The notes under the pieces: model-generated | Database searches by the model: none | What the model saw: only the letters and a program-made list of their open reading frames with translations | What the model was told of the DNA's origin: nothing | In this document: positions 8,976 to 13,553 of the stretch, piece after piece | Position numbering within the stretch: position 1 is the stretch's first letter | Layout of the letters: every line of letters begins with the position of its first letter | Assembly (NCBI GenBank): GCA_023395435.1 | Contig: JAEWZG010000043.1 | Span: 1 to 13,553, forward strand | From: Bacillota bacterium | Lineage (GTDB): Bacteria; Bacillota; Clostridia; Oscillospirales; Ruminococcaceae | DNA length: 13,553 nt | Direction of reading: 5' to 3' | Made by a program: the position numbers and the translations under genes

Positions 8976-9610
8976 TCAATAACAGCAAGAAATGTATTAT
9001 CTTTACTGGCGGTGTCATTAATAATTATAATGAACTGAATATAAATGTTAATGAAAAAGATTATGTAATATGCGCTGACAGTGGTTATTATCACGCAAAG
9101 AAGCTTAATGTTCATGTTAACGCACTTATTGGTGATTTTGACTCTTTAGATGAAATTCCTGATGATGTAGACGAAATTATCCGATATCCAAAAGAGAAAG
9201 ATGATACGGACACAATGCTTGCCATAAAATATGTCCTTGAAAAAGGCTATAGTTATTTTGAGATTTATGGCGCTATGGGTAATAGATTTGATCATGCTTA
9301 TGCAAATATCCAGTCACTTAATTATCTTGTTGAGAATAATGCTTGTGGAAAAATAATAACAGAATCAGAAGAATTTTTAATAATTAAAAACAATTCAGTA
9401 ACAGTTGAAAAGAAAGAAGGCTATGTGCTTTCAGTTTTCTCCTATACGAATTCTGCAAAAGGTGTATCAGAAAAAGGTGTAAAGTATCCGCTTGATAATG
9501 TTGTTGTTACTCAAGACTTTCCAATTGGAATTTCAAATGAAATTACAGATAATTTTGCCGAAATTACAGTAAAAGACGGAAAATTACTGATAATTCACTT
9601 AAAAAAATAA
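8972..9610 (+). CDS. thiN: Thiamine pyrophosphokinase
   Basis: Transfers pyrophosphate from ATP to thiamine, giving the cofactor thiamine diphosphate. The 212-residue length is normal. Family motifs are visible in order: CADSGYYHA (34-42), IGDFDSLDE (53-61), KEKDDTDTMLAIKY (74-87) and GAMGNRFDHAYANI (100-113), which build the thiamine and ATP sites. The C-terminal half is the beta-sandwich thiamine-binding region. The start overlaps the rsgA stop by 4 bases (ATGA) and has no strong Shine-Dalgarno of its own, so it is probably translated by re-initiation. It is followed after 63 bases by spoVM, the gene order known in Bacillus and many clostridia. Confidence 0.95.
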   Translation: MINNSKKCIIFTGGVINNYNELNINVNEKDYVICADSGYYHAKKLNVHVNALIGDFDSLDEIPDDVDEIIRYPKEKDDTDTMLAIKYVLEKGYSYFEIYGAMGNRFDHAYANIQSLNYLVENNACGKIITESEEFLIIKNNSVTVEKKEGYVLSVFSYTNSAKGVSEKGVKYPLDNVVVTQDFPIGISNEITDNFAEITVKDGKLLIIHLKK

Positions 9611-9673
9611 TCACTTATTTCTGTTTTCTGAATACTATAAACTATGATACGAATTTACATAGGAGGGTATGAT

Positions 9674-9757
9674 ATGAAAATAGTAGTAGTAAAGCCACCA
9701 AAAGTAATTTCAAGTTTTTTCCGATTTATTTTTGGAATTAAAAAAGAAAAAGAATGA
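9674..9757 (+). CDS. spoVM: Stage V sporulation protein M (27 aa)
   Basis: A 27-codon gene starting at ATG 9674 behind a perfect AGGAGGG Shine-Dalgarno (9661-9667, 6-base spacer). SpoVM is an amphipathic helix that coats the convex forespore membrane and anchors SpoIVA, the base layer of the spore coat; in Bacillus it is also reported to affect FtsH. The peptide begins MKIVVVKPPKVISSFFRF. From memory of the 26-residue Bacillus peptide, an ungapped alignment matches M1, K2, K7, P9, K10, R17 and G21, and the hydrophobic face is kept. P9 is known to matter for localisation. A second proline at position 8 and a KKEKE tail are local differences. Position (after thiN, before a terminator), ribosome binding site and residue pattern agree, so I am confident despite the small size. 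Confidence 0.9.
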   Translation: MKIVVVKPPKVISSFFRFIFGIKKEKE

Positions 9758-9766
9758 ATCATTTAT

Positions 9767-9794
9767 AAGAGCGTCACGTTTGTGGCGCTCTTTT
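9767..9794 (+). terminator. Intrinsic terminator after spoVM
   Basis: An 11-bp stem, AAGAGCGTCAC / GTGGCGCTCTT with one T-G wobble, closes a GTTT loop and runs into TTTT. It starts 10 bases after the spoVM stop and marks the end of the long priA-to-spoVM unit. It is the only convincing hairpin terminator in the window. Confidence 0.9.
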
Positions 9795-9823
9795 GCATAT
9801 TTACATTATTATTTTAATAATAT
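9795..9823 (+). promoter_or_regulatory. Candidate sporulation (sigma-E-like) promoter
   Basis: GCATATT at 9795-9801 matches the Bacillus sigma-E -35 consensus. Fourteen bases later, AATAATAT (9816-9823) keeps the ATA core and final AT of the CATACAAT -10 but lacks the C residues. Spacing and position, directly after a terminator and upstream of a SpoIVF-like pair, fit sigma-E control of spoIVF as known in Bacillus. The region is very AT-rich, so a chance match is possible, and a sigma-A-like reading overlaps it. Confidence 0.35.
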
Positions 9824-9830
9824 TTATAAA
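9800..9830 (+). promoter_or_regulatory. Candidate sigma-A-type promoter, overlapping the sigma-E-like one
   Basis: TTTACA at 9800-9805 is followed by TTATAA (9824-9829, 18-base spacer) or TATAAA (9825-9830, 19-base spacer). This is a reasonable but imperfect vegetative promoter for the two-gene unit starting at 9851. A 7-bp AT-only inverted repeat (9805-9821) lies within the spacer. Confidence 0.35.
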
Positions 9831-9850
9831 ATAGTAATGGAGGTATAACA

Positions 9851-10192
9851 ATGGATGAATTGATAAAAATCAAAGACATCGGATATTCGGATGAACCTGA
9901 AAGTGACCTTGACAACAATTATAGTGACGAGTATGTTTTTAGTAGTGAGGATAATGAAGAGGATACATTTAAATCTTCAATGACAATTTCACTTGGGCAG
10001 ATTATATTATTTCAATGCGTGATATGTGTTCTAATTGTTGTAGCAATAATTATACTGAATTATTCAAAACCTGATATGACAAAGGATTTTCTGCATAATT
10101 GTCATATTCAGATTGATAGTGATTTTAATTATAAACAAGAGCTTACTAATATAATTTCAAAGCTCACAAAAATAATAAATGCTAAGGTTTAA
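9851..10192 (+). CDS. Small single-pass membrane protein in spoIVFA position
   Basis: A 113-residue protein that I do not recognise by sequence. It has a good GGAGGT ribosome binding site (9839-9844, 6-base spacer). Residues 1-45 are acidic and probably cytosolic, one hydrophobic helix spans about 48-70 (IILFQCVICVLIVVAIIIL), and some 40 residues follow outside. It overlaps the next gene, an M50 protease resembling SpoIVFB, by 14 bases. In Bacillus the gene directly before spoIVFB is spoIVFA, a single-pass protein with a LytM-type domain that holds the protease inactive. The topology and position match, but no LytM domain or metal motif is present and the external part is too short for one. 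Minimal SpoIVFA-like partner is therefore an inference from context. Confidence 0.75.
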   Translation: MDELIKIKDIGYSDEPESDLDNNYSDEYVFSSEDNEEDTFKSSMTISLGQIILFQCVICVLIVVAIIILNYSKPDMTKDFLHNCHIQIDSDFNYKQELTNIISKLTKIINAKV

Positions 10193-10769
10193 AATAAAAA
10201 ATATTGAAATAGCAATGCATTTTAGCTTTTTTGCTGTGATAGCATTATTAGGACTTATTCAGGAATCATCTTATATGCTACTTGCTTTAATTGCCTGTAT
10301 GCTTCACGAATCAGGGCACATTTTATTAATGTGCCTTTTCAGTGTTCCACCTAAGAAGATTGATTTTTATGGTGCAGGAATAAAAATTACACCTGACAAC
10401 AGTAAAATTACTTCAACGGTACAAGACTTTCTCATACTAAGCGGTGGAAGCGTGACTAACATAATACTATTCGCAGTAATTTATCCAATGACTAAAAGTA
10501 GTTTAAATTTTTCTCTTTTCGCAGTATTTAATTTAATAATAGGATTGTTCAATCTTATACCTTTCAAGCATTTTGATGGTGGAAAGATCATTGATCTTTT
10601 TCTTGTAACAAAAAAACCAGAAAAATCTATTGCAATCAGAAAGATAATAAGGTACATATCAGTTTCCCTTTTTGTTTTATTTGGTGTAGTGTTATTGCTG
10701 AAAAAAAGTTCTAATATTTCGCTGTATTTTACAATTTGTTTTATAATTATTTCAGAATTATTTTTATAG
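10179..10769 (+). CDS. spoIVFB: M50 intramembrane metalloprotease, SpoIVFB-like, without CBS domain
   Basis: A 196-residue site-2 protease with about six hydrophobic segments. Catalytic zinc residues are in HESGH (H43, E44, H47) and the second motif FNLIPFKHFDGGK (N125, P128, D133). H43/E44/H47 carry the same numbers as in Bacillus SpoIVFB, which supports this start. SpoIVFB cuts pro-sigma-K in the mother cell during sporulation. The Bacillus protein is about 290 residues with a C-terminal CBS domain that is absent here, where the protein ends after the last membrane segment. There is no visible Shine-Dalgarno, so translation is probably coupled to the upstream gene, which it overlaps by 14 bases. 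Next to it lies the radical SAM/DUF2344 pair, a known clostridial neighbour of spoIVF. Function as sigma-K protease is inferred; another substrate is possible. Confidence 0.8.
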   Translation: MLRFKIKNIEIAMHFSFFAVIALLGLIQESSYMLLALIACMLHESGHILLMCLFSVPPKKIDFYGAGIKITPDNSKITSTVQDFLILSGGSVTNIILFAVIYPMTKSSLNFSLFAVFNLIIGLFNLIPFKHFDGGKIIDLFLVTKKPEKSIAIRKIIRYISVSLFVLFGVVLLLKKSSNISLYFTICFIIISELFL

Positions 10770-10798
10770 TTGAAGTTTATATAAAATTATTATATAAT
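10770..10798 (+). promoter_or_regulatory. Sigma-A promoter of the radical SAM operon
   Basis: TTGAAG (10770-10775), a 17-base spacer and a perfect TATAAT (10793-10798). Transcription should begin near 10805, after the in-frame ATG at 10801. That leaves ATG 10831 as the first usable start on this transcript. Confidence 0.85.
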
Positions 10799-10820
10799 AA
10801 ATGTCAGTGTTTAAATTTTT

Positions 10821-10826
10821 GGAGGA
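10821..10826 (+). promoter_or_regulatory. Ribosome binding site fixing the radical SAM start
   Basis: GGAGGA lies 4 bases before ATG 10831. The earlier in-frame ATG (10801) has only promoter DNA before it and no Shine-Dalgarno. Confidence 0.8.
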
Positions 10827-10830
10827 AGTA

Positions 10831-12672
10831 ATGCTTAAAAATAAAATAGAAAAAATATTGCTCAAAGTTCAGAAGCCATCAAGATATATTGGTGGAGAGC
10901 ATGGAAGTATAATAAAGGATAAATCAAAAGTTGACGTAAGGTTTGCCTTTTGTTTCCCTGATACCTATGACATTGGAATGTCACATCTTGGAATGAAAAT
11001 TCTCTACGGTCTGACCAATCAGAGGGAAAATTATTGGTGTGAAAGAGTCTTTGCTCCGTCAATAGATTTTGAAGAATTAATGCGTGACAACCATATTCCT
11101 TTATATGGACTTGAAAGTCTTGATCCAATAAAAGAATTTGATTTCATTGGATTTACTCTTCAATATGAGCTTTCATATACTAATGTTCTTAATATGCTTG
11201 ACCTTGCGGGACTTCCTGTAAAGTCAAAGGATAGAAAAGACTTATTTCCAATAGTTGTCGCTGGGGGACCTTGTGCATGCAATCCTGAGCCACTTGCTGA
11301 CTTTATTGATATTTTCATACTTGGTGAGGGTGAAGAGGTTAACCTTGAACTTATGGACTTATATGCAAGTATGAAGTCGAAAAATCCAACAAAGCTTGAA
11401 TTCCTTGAAAAAGCTGCTCAGATTGAAGGAATATATGTACCTGCATTTTATAATGTTAGCTACAATGATGATAATACCATTAAAGAAATTAAGGCAACAC
11501 ATAATGCTCCTGAGAAGGTTATAAAAAGAATTGTAAAGGATTTTGACAAGGTTTATTATCCTGATAATTTTGTTGTTCCTTTTACTGAAATTGTCCACGA
11601 CAGAGCAGTTGTTGAAGTATTAAGAGGATGTGTCCGTGGCTGTCGTTTCTGTCAGGCTGGATTTATCTACAGACCTTTGCGAGAAAAATCAGTTGAAACA
11701 ATAAAACAGGAAACTAAAGCATTATGTGAAAATACAGGGTATGAAGAAGTTTCCCTTTCATCGTTAAGTACAAGTGACTATTCCGATATTGAGGGAATGC
11801 TCAATACTCTTGTTGATTATACTGAAAAAGATAACGTCAATCTATCATTGCCTTCATTAAGGATTGATAATTTTAATGAGGACTTGCTTGAAAAAATAAA
11901 AAAAGTCAGAAAGAGCGGACTTACATTTGCTCCTGAGGCTGGAACTCAACGCCTTCGTGATGTTATTAACAAAAACGTCAGCGAAGATGAAATTATGAGC
12001 ACTTGTAAAATCGCTTTTGAAGGCGGATACACAAACGTTAAGCTTTATTTTATGCTTGGTCTCCCTACTGAAACTCAGGAAGATTTAAAAGGCATATTTG
12101 AAACTGCTCAGAAAATTATTGATATTTTTTATAAAATGTCTAACCGACCACGGGGCAAGGGCGTTCAGATTTCAATAAGCTGTGCAACCTTTGTGCCAAA
12201 ACCTTTTACACCTTTTGAATTTGAACCACAGGCAACAAAAGAAGAAGTACTTGAAAAACAGGCTTTCTTACTTGAATGTGTCAAGAGCAACAGAAAAATA
12301 AGATTGAGTTGGCACAATGTCAATGTCAGCTTGCTTGAAGCAGTTCTTGCAAGAGGCGACAGAAGGTTATGTGATGTTGTATATACTGCATGGAAAAAAG
12401 GATGTAAGCTAGATGGCTGGGATGAATACTTCAGATTTGACTTATGGGAAGAAGCATTTAAAGAACGTGGAGTTGATACTTCATTCTATGCAAACAGATT
12501 AAGAAGCTTTGACGAAATCTTACCTTGGAGTCATCTTGATTATATGGTTTCTCACGAATTCTTTGTAAGAGAAAACAAAAAGGCACACGAAAGCAAGACA
12601 ACAAGAAACTGCCGTGAGGGTTGTTCCGGCTGCGGAGTTTCAAAAAATTGCGGAGGTGTCTACTGTGGATAG
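10831..12672 (+). CDS. B12-binding-like radical SAM protein, TIGR03960 type
   Basis: A 613-residue cytosolic radical SAM protein of the family that pairs with DUF2344. The N-terminal part (about 35-190) resembles a cobalamin-binding-like fold (DTYDIGMSHLGMKILYGL; VAGGPCACNPEPLADFIDIFILGEGEE). The radical SAM core starts with C267, C271 and C274 (CVRGCRFC), and the APEAGTQRLRDVINK segment follows within the core at about 368-382. A distinct tail carries C594, C598, C601, C607 and C612 and includes a second C-x3-C-x2-C. The reaction is not known to me. The last 8 bases overlap the DUF2344 gene, whose ribosome binding site lies inside the Cys-rich tail coding sequence. In other clostridia this pair often lies between spoIVFB and rng/rplU; here rplS follows instead. 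Confidence 0.9.
   Translation: MLKNKIEKILLKVQKPSRYIGGEHGSIIKDKSKVDVRFAFCFPDTYDIGMSHLGMKILYGLTNQRENYWCERVFAPSIDFEELMRDNHIPLYGLESLDPIKEFDFIGFTLQYELSYTNVLNMLDLAGLPVKSKDRKDLFPIVVAGGPCACNPEPLADFIDIFILGEGEEVNLELMDLYASMKSKNPTKLEFLEKAAQIEGIYVPAFYNVSYNDDNTIKEIKATHNAPEKVIKRIVKDFDKVYYPDNFVVPFTEIVHDRAVVEVLRGCVRGCRFCQAGFIYRPLREKSVETIKQETKALCENTGYEEVSLSSLSTSDYSDIEGMLNTLVDYTEKDNVNLSLPSLRIDNFNEDLLEKIKKVRKSGLTFAPEAGTQRLRDVINKNVSEDEIMSTCKIAFEGGYTNVKLYFMLGLPTETQEDLKGIFETAQKIIDIFYKMSNRPRGKGVQISISCATFVPKPFTPFEFEPQATKEEVLEKQAFLLECVKSNRKIRLSWHNVNVSLLEAVLARGDRRLCDVVYTAWKKGCKLDGWDEYFRFDLWEEAFKERGVDTSFYANRLRSFDEILPWSHLDYMVSHEFFVRENKKAHESKTTRNCREGCSGCGVSKNCGGVYCG
12652..12656 (+). promoter_or_regulatory. Ribosome binding site fixing the DUF2344 start
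   Basis: GGAGG inside the 3' end of the radical SAM gene lies 8 bases before GTG 12665. It favours this start over the upstream in-frame ATG at 12614. Confidence 0.7.
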
Positions 12673-13330
12673 AATAAATATCAGAGCAACCTTTTCAAAA
12701 CTTGACAGAGCAAAATATATTTCCCATCTAGACCTCAACAGAACAATGCAGAGAGCATTAAAACGTGCTGGAATTCCTGTTTGGTACACTGAGGGCTTCA
12801 ATCCACACGCATATATAATGTTCCCGTTAGCACTATCTTTGGGCGTTGAAAGCAAATGTGAGATTATGGACATTGGTATTACCGAAGGTATTAGTTTTGA
12901 TGAAATAAAAAAACGACTTAATGATGTTCTTCCAGAAGGCTTGAAAATTTATAATGTAGCTTTGCAGGAAAAAAAGCATACAGAAATTGCTTTCAGTGAA
13001 TACAGGATAAGTCTTTGCTCAGAATATAATGGTACAGAATTGAGTAATAAACTTGCTGATTTCATAAATCTTGAAAAAATTGAAATTGAAAAGAAGACAA
13101 AGAAAAAAGGGATAAGCCTTATAGATATTAAGCCATTTATAAATCTTATATCGAAAAACATTAGTGATGATACACTTACCATTGAATTAAGACTTCCAGC
13201 AGGAACACAGACAAATATAAATCCGACATTGGTGTTGGATGCTTTTGAAGTTTATCTTGAAAAGTCTGTTGAAATTATATCAATTGAAAGAACAAAGATA
13301 TTATGTTTAGACGGTAATCTTTTTTCATAA
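12665..13330 (+). CDS. DUF2344 protein, radical SAM partner (TIGR03936 type)
   Basis: A 221-residue protein of the TIGR03936/DUF2344 family. It is recognised by FSKLDRAKYISHLDLNRTMQRALKRAGIP near the N-terminus and then YTEGFNPHAYIMFPLALSLGVES, both strongly conserved in the family. I start it at GTG 12665, because the extra 17 residues from ATG 12614 are the overlap with the Cys-rich tail of the preceding gene and do not resemble the family. It overlaps that gene by 8 bases. The two occur together, or fused, in many bacteria, so they probably act in one complex or on one substrate. The function is unknown to me. No signal peptide or membrane segment is visible. It ends 6 bases before the rplS promoter with no terminator between. 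Confidence 0.9.
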   Translation: MDRINIRATFSKLDRAKYISHLDLNRTMQRALKRAGIPVWYTEGFNPHAYIMFPLALSLGVESKCEIMDIGITEGISFDEIKKRLNDVLPEGLKIYNVALQEKKHTEIAFSEYRISLCSEYNGTELSNKLADFINLEKIEIEKKTKKKGISLIDIKPFINLISKNISDDTLTIELRLPAGTQTNINPTLVLDAFEVYLEKSVEIISIERTKILCLDGNLFS

Positions 13331-13335
13331 AATAC

Positions 13336-13364
13336 TTGCATTTATATAATTACTGTGGTATACT
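13336..13364 (+). promoter_or_regulatory. Strong extended -10 promoter of rplS
   Basis: TTGCAT (13336-13341), a 17-base spacer, then TGG-TATACT with the extended -10 TG at 13356-13357 and the hexamer at 13359-13364. The start of transcription should be near 13371. Strength fits a ribosomal protein gene. Confidence 0.88.
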
Positions 13365-13370
13365 ATTAAA

Positions 13371-13509
13371 GCATTTGAATATCCGTCAATTAGTTTTGAT
13401 GGGAGTTAGTGCCAGAATTCTTTTGGATTCGGACATTAAAGCGGATAGTCCTCTGTCTTTATAATCGTTTAAAGGGTATGAATATCTGAAAATTTAGGAG
13501 GAATTTAAA
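13371..13509 (+). ncRNA. Structured 5' leader of rplS, probable L19 autoregulatory element
   Basis: About 139 nt lie between the predicted transcription start and the rplS GTG, far more than any other gap here. By hand I can fold a three-way junction. P1 pairs TATCCG (13380-13385) with CGGATA (13442-13447). P2 pairs TCAA (13386-13389) with TTGA (13396-13399). P3 is CC-A-GAATTC / GGATTC-GG (13412-13432) with a TTTT loop and one bulged A. Just after P1, TCCTCT (13449-13454) can pair with GGAGGA (13497-13502) in the Shine-Dalgarno. CTTTA (13457-13461) with TAAAG (13470-13474) forms an inner hairpin. No terminator hairpin is present, so control would be translational. Leaders bound by L19 are known in Firmicutes; I cannot confirm from memory that this matches the described L19 family. 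Confidence 0.65.
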
Positions 13510-13553
13510 GTGGACGCTTTAAAGCTTATTGAACAAAGCAGTATGAAATCTGA
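13510..13553 (+). CDS. rplS: Ribosomal protein L19, first 14 codons
   Basis: GTG start at 13510 behind AGGAGG (13496-13501, 8-base spacer). The visible residues, read with initiator Met, are MDALKLIEQSSMKS, the characteristic L19 N-terminus (MD-x-(L/I)-K-L-I-E). The frame stays open to the end of the window, so the gene is cut off by the window and not broken. L19 lies at the 30S-50S interface. Having its own promoter and leader here suggests that it is separated from the usual rpsP-rimM-trmD group, although what follows cannot be seen. Confidence 0.85.
   Translation, partial: MDALKLIEQSSMKS

Noticed and set aside
9611..9673. A promoter directly before spoVM (TATGAT at 9643-9648, GATACGAAT at 9646-9654)
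   Set aside because: The -10-like words lack a well-spaced -35 for sigma-A, sigma-E, sigma-F/G or sigma-K. A weak promoter cannot be excluded, but I cannot support one.
9805..9821. Perfect 7-bp inverted repeat ATTATTA/TAATAAT with a 3-base gap, as an operator
   Set aside because: It is made only of A and T in an AT-rich intergenic stretch and is likely a chance match; mentioned only under the promoter.
13399..13464. A 21-codon open frame inside the rplS leader (ATG at 13399)
   Set aside because: It has no Shine-Dalgarno sequence, and its bases are accounted for by the paired leader structure, so a translated peptide is unlikely.
13517..13526. Palindrome GCTTTAAAGC in the first codons of rplS
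   Set aside because: It is short and fully explained by L19 codons; no sign of an operator role.
1..13553. Defence, mobile, secondary-metabolite or other novel multi-gene system
   Set aside because: All genes but one belong to known housekeeping or sporulation families in a conserved order. There are no transposase, integrase, phage or toxin-antitoxin signatures, no repeats, and no obvious shift in base composition.

Overview
The window is a gene-dense, AT-rich stretch with every supported gene on the + strand, most of them separated by 4-20 bases or overlapping. Protein families and gene order point to a spore-forming member of the Clostridia, probably an Oscillospiraceae/Ruminococcus-like organism. 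The taxon is an inference from synteny (priA-def-fmt-rsmB-rlmN-prpC-prkC-rsgA-thiN-spoVM) and from two sporulation loci; I cannot name a species. No gene-free stretch exceeds 300 bases, and I see no tRNA, rRNA, CRISPR array, insertion sequence or phage gene.

Block 1 (1-9757) is one long probable operon. It holds the 3' part of priA (replication restart helicase), def and fmt (removal and addition of the formyl group on initiator Met), a membrane zinc metallopeptidase of the YugP type, rsmB and rlmN (16S and 23S rRNA methylation), the PP2C phosphatase/PASTA kinase pair prpC-prkC, rsgA (30S maturation GTPase), thiN (thiamine pyrophosphokinase) and a 27-codon gene that I identify as spoVM. An intrinsic terminator follows at 9767-9794. 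The theme is translation start, ribosome maturation and growth signalling, ending in a spore coat morphogenesis peptide. The rpe gene that often sits between rsgA and thiN is absent.

Block 2 (9795-10769) is a two-gene unit. A 113-aa single-pass membrane protein overlaps a 196-aa M50 intramembrane protease whose catalytic H43/E44/H47 fall at the same residue numbers as in Bacillus SpoIVFB. The partner sits where spoIVFA normally lies but has no LytM domain, and the protease has no CBS domain, so this looks like a stripped-down SpoIVFA/SpoIVFB pair.

Block 3 (10770-13330) has its own strong promoter. It encodes a B12-binding-like radical SAM protein (TIGR03960 type) translationally overlapped with its DUF2344 partner (TIGR03936 type). 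The biochemical role of the pair is not known to me.

Block 4 (13336-13553) is a strong extended -10 promoter, a structured leader of about 139 nt that can sequester its own Shine-Dalgarno sequence, and the first 14 codons of rplS (ribosomal protein L19), which runs off the window.

The longest open frames overstate four genes. The sequence supports internal starts for rlmN (GTG 4184), prkC (ATG 5977), the radical SAM gene (ATG 10831) and the DUF2344 gene (GTG 12665). No exotic new system (defence, mobile, biosynthetic) is visible. The points most worth following are the minimal SpoIVF-like pair, the rplS leader, and the second CxxxCxxC motif in the radical SAM protein.
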